Assembly: GCA_047518105.1 (NCBI GenBank)
Contig: JAKZRQ010000125.1
Coordinates: 1-7,687 of the forward strand
Direction of reading: 5' to 3'
Length of the DNA stretch: 7,687 nucleotides
Source: VXYL01 sp047518105
GTDB taxonomy: Bacteria > Pseudomonadota > Gammaproteobacteria > Pseudomonadales > Azotimanducaceae
The translations under genes were made by a program, and so were the position numbers. Positions 6,601-7,687 of this stretch are shown here, piece by piece. Positions within the stretch are counted from its first letter, which is position 1; each line of letters starts with the position of its first letter. The notes under the pieces are model-generated. The model had not been told where the DNA came from. It saw only the letters and a program-made list of their open reading frames with translations, and did not search any database.

Positions 6601-7414
6601 GTGGGTGGATGACATCCAGGAAGTCAGGGAGTGCGACGAGAACGACAATGTCTTGATCGGACAGAACGGGTTCGAACTGCGTTCGACGAAACCGGATCTG
6701 ACGGCAACCAGTTGGTATGCGCAATGGGACGCGGCTGGCGATGGAACGCTGGAGTACAGCGTAGAGAACATCGGTACCGTCGCCACGACGCGGACCGATT
6801 GGTGGATCACCCTGCTGCTGCACACCAATCCCGACATCTCGCTCGGCGACCGCTACGACCTCTTCTCCGAGCAAGCGGGGCACATCCTGGATCCCGGCGA
6901 TTCGATCTACCGGGACGCGCACAATCCAGCCAGCTTCCACCTGCGCGACACGCCGCTGCATGGGACGGTACCCCTAGGCATCTACTACATGACTCTATGG
7001 GTCGACGACCTCGACTACGTGGATGAAAGCAACGAACTGAACAACCAGTCCTTCTCGAGCGGATTCGTCACCGTGAGCGACGGACGCGATGCCGACCACG
7101 TCGGCGCTGGTGGGCAAGAGCCATCCACGTTGCCGAGTGCGGGGGACACGCGACCAGAGAGGTTCAATGGCCGACTTCCACCGAACGCCCTCACGCGCAG
7201 AGTCGAGATCATCGACAACGGTGACGGTACGCGCCGATTCAGATTCGTGGATCGAACCCCGGAGCCGGACGTCGTCTTCGAGTCCCTACCCATTGCGAAT
7301 CGCCCCGTCGCAATGCGGCCGAATGCCGATGGCATACCCGTGTTCGCGAAGCGGAACTACTCCGCCGACATCGTGACCGGTCCGGTCAGCGCATCCAGAG
7401 CGATGCCGCGATGA
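3620..7414 (+). CDS. secreted multidomain papain-like (C1A) cysteine protease with novel N-terminal repeats and CARDB domains
   Basis: The 1264-aa product starts at GTG 3620, preceded by GGGACGGG. The frame is open back to an ATG at 3467, but that start lies upstream of the promoter and a long leader would precede the signal peptide. Residues 1-22 are Arg-rich; 23-42 are hydrophobic, with likely cleavage after ADA (44). Four related modules follow at about 55-155, 168-277, 288-392 and 402-511. They share N-x-S/P and IDD-x-G motifs, HFNS-x-DL-x-x-GN in modules 1 and 3, NPGSNRNQ at the start of 2 and 4, and end in DGFVTSV or TGNLTNLS. A cadherin/Ig-like domain (about 524-615, ATDPDGD) leads to a C1A peptidase (about 655-880) with oxyanion Gln672, nucleophile Cys678, His819 and Asn839 (LNSWGSGWG). 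CARDB-like domains span about 898-1015 and 1025-1155; a tail of roughly 100 residues has no sorting motif. No I29 propeptide is seen. The substrate is unknown. Confidence 0.92.
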   Translation: MHRQGPRNARARLRSHGWIRPRTLSASAWILAAWTVAWGLSADAEPRAYAVPFVPSASNVAQQGFVRILNQSEDSGNVRITPIDDSGRRYPLIAIHLDPFAAVHFNSSDLENGNAEKGLSQGVGTGTGDWRLEVEADFQFEALAYVRTPDGFVTSVFEAGGWWDVDVYWLPFFNPGSNRNQVSRLRLVNPKNETANVVIVAIDDRGDPAPEGRVELSLPPRASRIVTAQELEEGSEDLSGRLGEGVGKWRLWIKSDRRLHVLSLLESPTGNLTNLSTGAWWHRKDAPMVLPASDPDRQGFVRVVNNSRQGGEIGIRAVDDSGRTYGPVALSIGPFAAAHFNSTDLADGNASKGLPVGIGAFEGDVRLEFETDLIITPLAYVRTSDGFVTSVHDLALTNDADKTWVSIVNPGSNRNQESLVRIINRTDEDNGIEIWGRDDDGSNAPGGTVSLSLPANGARTITALELEEGADGLTGQFGDGRGKWTLFLSSDEPIHAMSLLNSPTGNLTNLSATPYTQRLRITNAPVAHDISLSTDLASSYIEVQLMATDPDGDKVAYALDGGHDGEGYEDAYVEWGTGKLSATLRPDDRESLRIPFRATDGYEWSDRAYVTVSIEESDEEGGLGAQDIDPEAYAKLPKAYFDLAIWSDYEDGSLSLPQSVDLSGNFPVPGDQGIQNSCVGWAVSYLKSYQERLEERWEFRTDTRFSPAWIYNQINNGRDEGSSFLHAMELVRSKGAATWSTMPYNAADYLTQPSATALDEAKNFLGGEIRTVNSVQQYKAALTHRVPFVLGIPIYGSMHSISGSNPVYNDLSGELQGGHAVVVVGYDDDRFGGAFKVLNSWGSGWGGGGFFWIPYDTFRHRNFSAVYAITIEDLANGEAPRLVAPPRRNCGATDEQLPNLTISSWYTEYQPQQGGEGRWQWRVVNNGTAAAPAGVDVNLMLSTDRNIGSEDHLVIYEEIPFALEPGSEAYRDEDNEKQFTFPETIPPGTYYMAMWVDDIQEVRECDENDNVLIGQNGFELRSTKPDLTATSWYAQWDAAGDGTLEYSVENIGTVATTRTDWWITLLLHTNPDISLGDRYDLFSEQAGHILDPGDSIYRDAHNPASFHLRDTPLHGTVPLGIYYMTLWVDDLDYVDESNELNNQSFSSGFVTVSDGRDADHVGAGGQEPSTLPSAGDTRPERFNGRLPPNALTRRVEIIDNGDGTRRFRFVDRTPEPDVVFESLPIANRPVAMRPNADGIPVFAKRNYSADIVTGPVSASRAMPR

Positions 7415-7687
7415 GCTTGTTCCTGCGCCGTCTGGTCTCCTGCATGGCTGTTCTGGCCCTGACGCCGTGCGCGTGCTCCGGGACGAGCCAGGACAGCGCG
7501 GAGGCCGGCCGCCCCGGAACCCAAGAGAGTGAATTCAATGCACCCGACGACGAGGGACCGCTCGAACGGCGCGCGTCGTCGTCGACCCCGATCACCAGCA
7601 TTCCCGGATTGGCCAATCCCGCCGACGTCAAGTGCGTTGAGGACGGTTATCGGCTGGAATACGTCCGCGTCGATGGCGTGCCGATCA
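7411..7687 (+). CDS. DUF333-domain lipoprotein (partial, cut by window end)
   Basis: ATG 7411 overlaps the protease stop in an ATGA, so translation is probably coupled. Visible are 92 residues: a signal peptide (SLFLRRLVSCMAVLALTPCAC), a Ser/Asp/Glu-rich linker at about 23-60, and a domain start at 65-92 reading IPGLANPADVKCVEDG. That matches the opening of DUF333, whose hallmark is ANPASVYC-x-x-x-GG as in the E. coli lipoprotein YoaF. Here Ser is replaced by Asp and the second Gly by Tyr. The lipobox is imperfect: Cys20 follows LTP and Cys22 follows CA, so lipidation is likely but not certain. No biochemical role is established for DUF333 that I can name. Coupling to a secreted protease suggests a partner, anchor or inhibitor, which is inference. 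Confidence 0.75.
   Translation, partial: MSLFLRRLVSCMAVLALTPCACSGTSQDSAEAGRPGTQESEFNAPDDEGPLERRASSSTPITSIPGLANPADVKCVEDGYRLEYVRVDGVPI

Noticed and set aside
6023..6961. 312-codon minus-strand frame
   Set aside because: Antisense to the peptidase and CARDB coding region, with no recognisable domain.
1..7687. tRNA, rRNA or CRISPR array
   Set aside because: No cloverleaf with a CCA or T-loop motif, no rRNA text and no regularly spaced short repeats were seen.

Overview
This GC-rich window with strong G/C preference at third codon positions fits a high-GC Gram-negative bacterium, most likely a proteobacterium, since the right half encodes a Sec-exported giant protein followed by a lipoprotein. 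The exact lineage cannot be read from the sequence. The window divides into an eroded accessory region (about 1-3500) and an intact secreted-protease locus (about 3560-7687).

Left part, 1-830: the 3' end of a toxin-like gene is followed by an MqsA-type antitoxin with a zinc finger and a helix-turn-helix. Together they look like an MqsR/MqsA-style toxin-antitoxin pair. A small unrecognised ORF (596-829) comes next. 830-1041 holds nothing I can support as a gene.

Middle, 1042-3500: a graveyard. A decayed adenine-specific DNA methyltransferase fragment (1042-1430, frameshifted) abuts a truncated, twice-frameshifted IS transposase on the minus strand (1432-2052). Its outer end carries two near-identical 25-bp direct repeats (2080-2139). 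Next come an unrecognised ORF of 139 aa (2170-2589), a possible 34-aa membrane peptide (2553-2657, minus) and an orphan Phd/YefM antitoxin (2765-3001, minus). A MITE-like element of about 262 bp with perfect 22-bp terminal inverted repeats (3018-3279) follows, then an ORF with no start codon (3290-3484, minus).

Right part, 3560-7687: a likely promoter with an extended -10 and a perfect 11-bp tandem duplication precedes a 1264-aa secreted protein. This protein has a signal peptide, four copies of an unassigned repeat of roughly 118 aa in an A-B-A-B arrangement (235-aa period), a cadherin/Ig-like domain, a papain-like (C1A) cysteine peptidase with complete Gln/Cys/His/Asn catalytic residues, and two CARDB-like domains. 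Its stop overlaps by 4 nt the start of a DUF333-type lipoprotein cut by the window edge. The two genes are probably translationally coupled. A functional link (inhibitor, anchor or chaperone for the protease) is a testable hypothesis. This pair is the best candidate here for an undescribed system.
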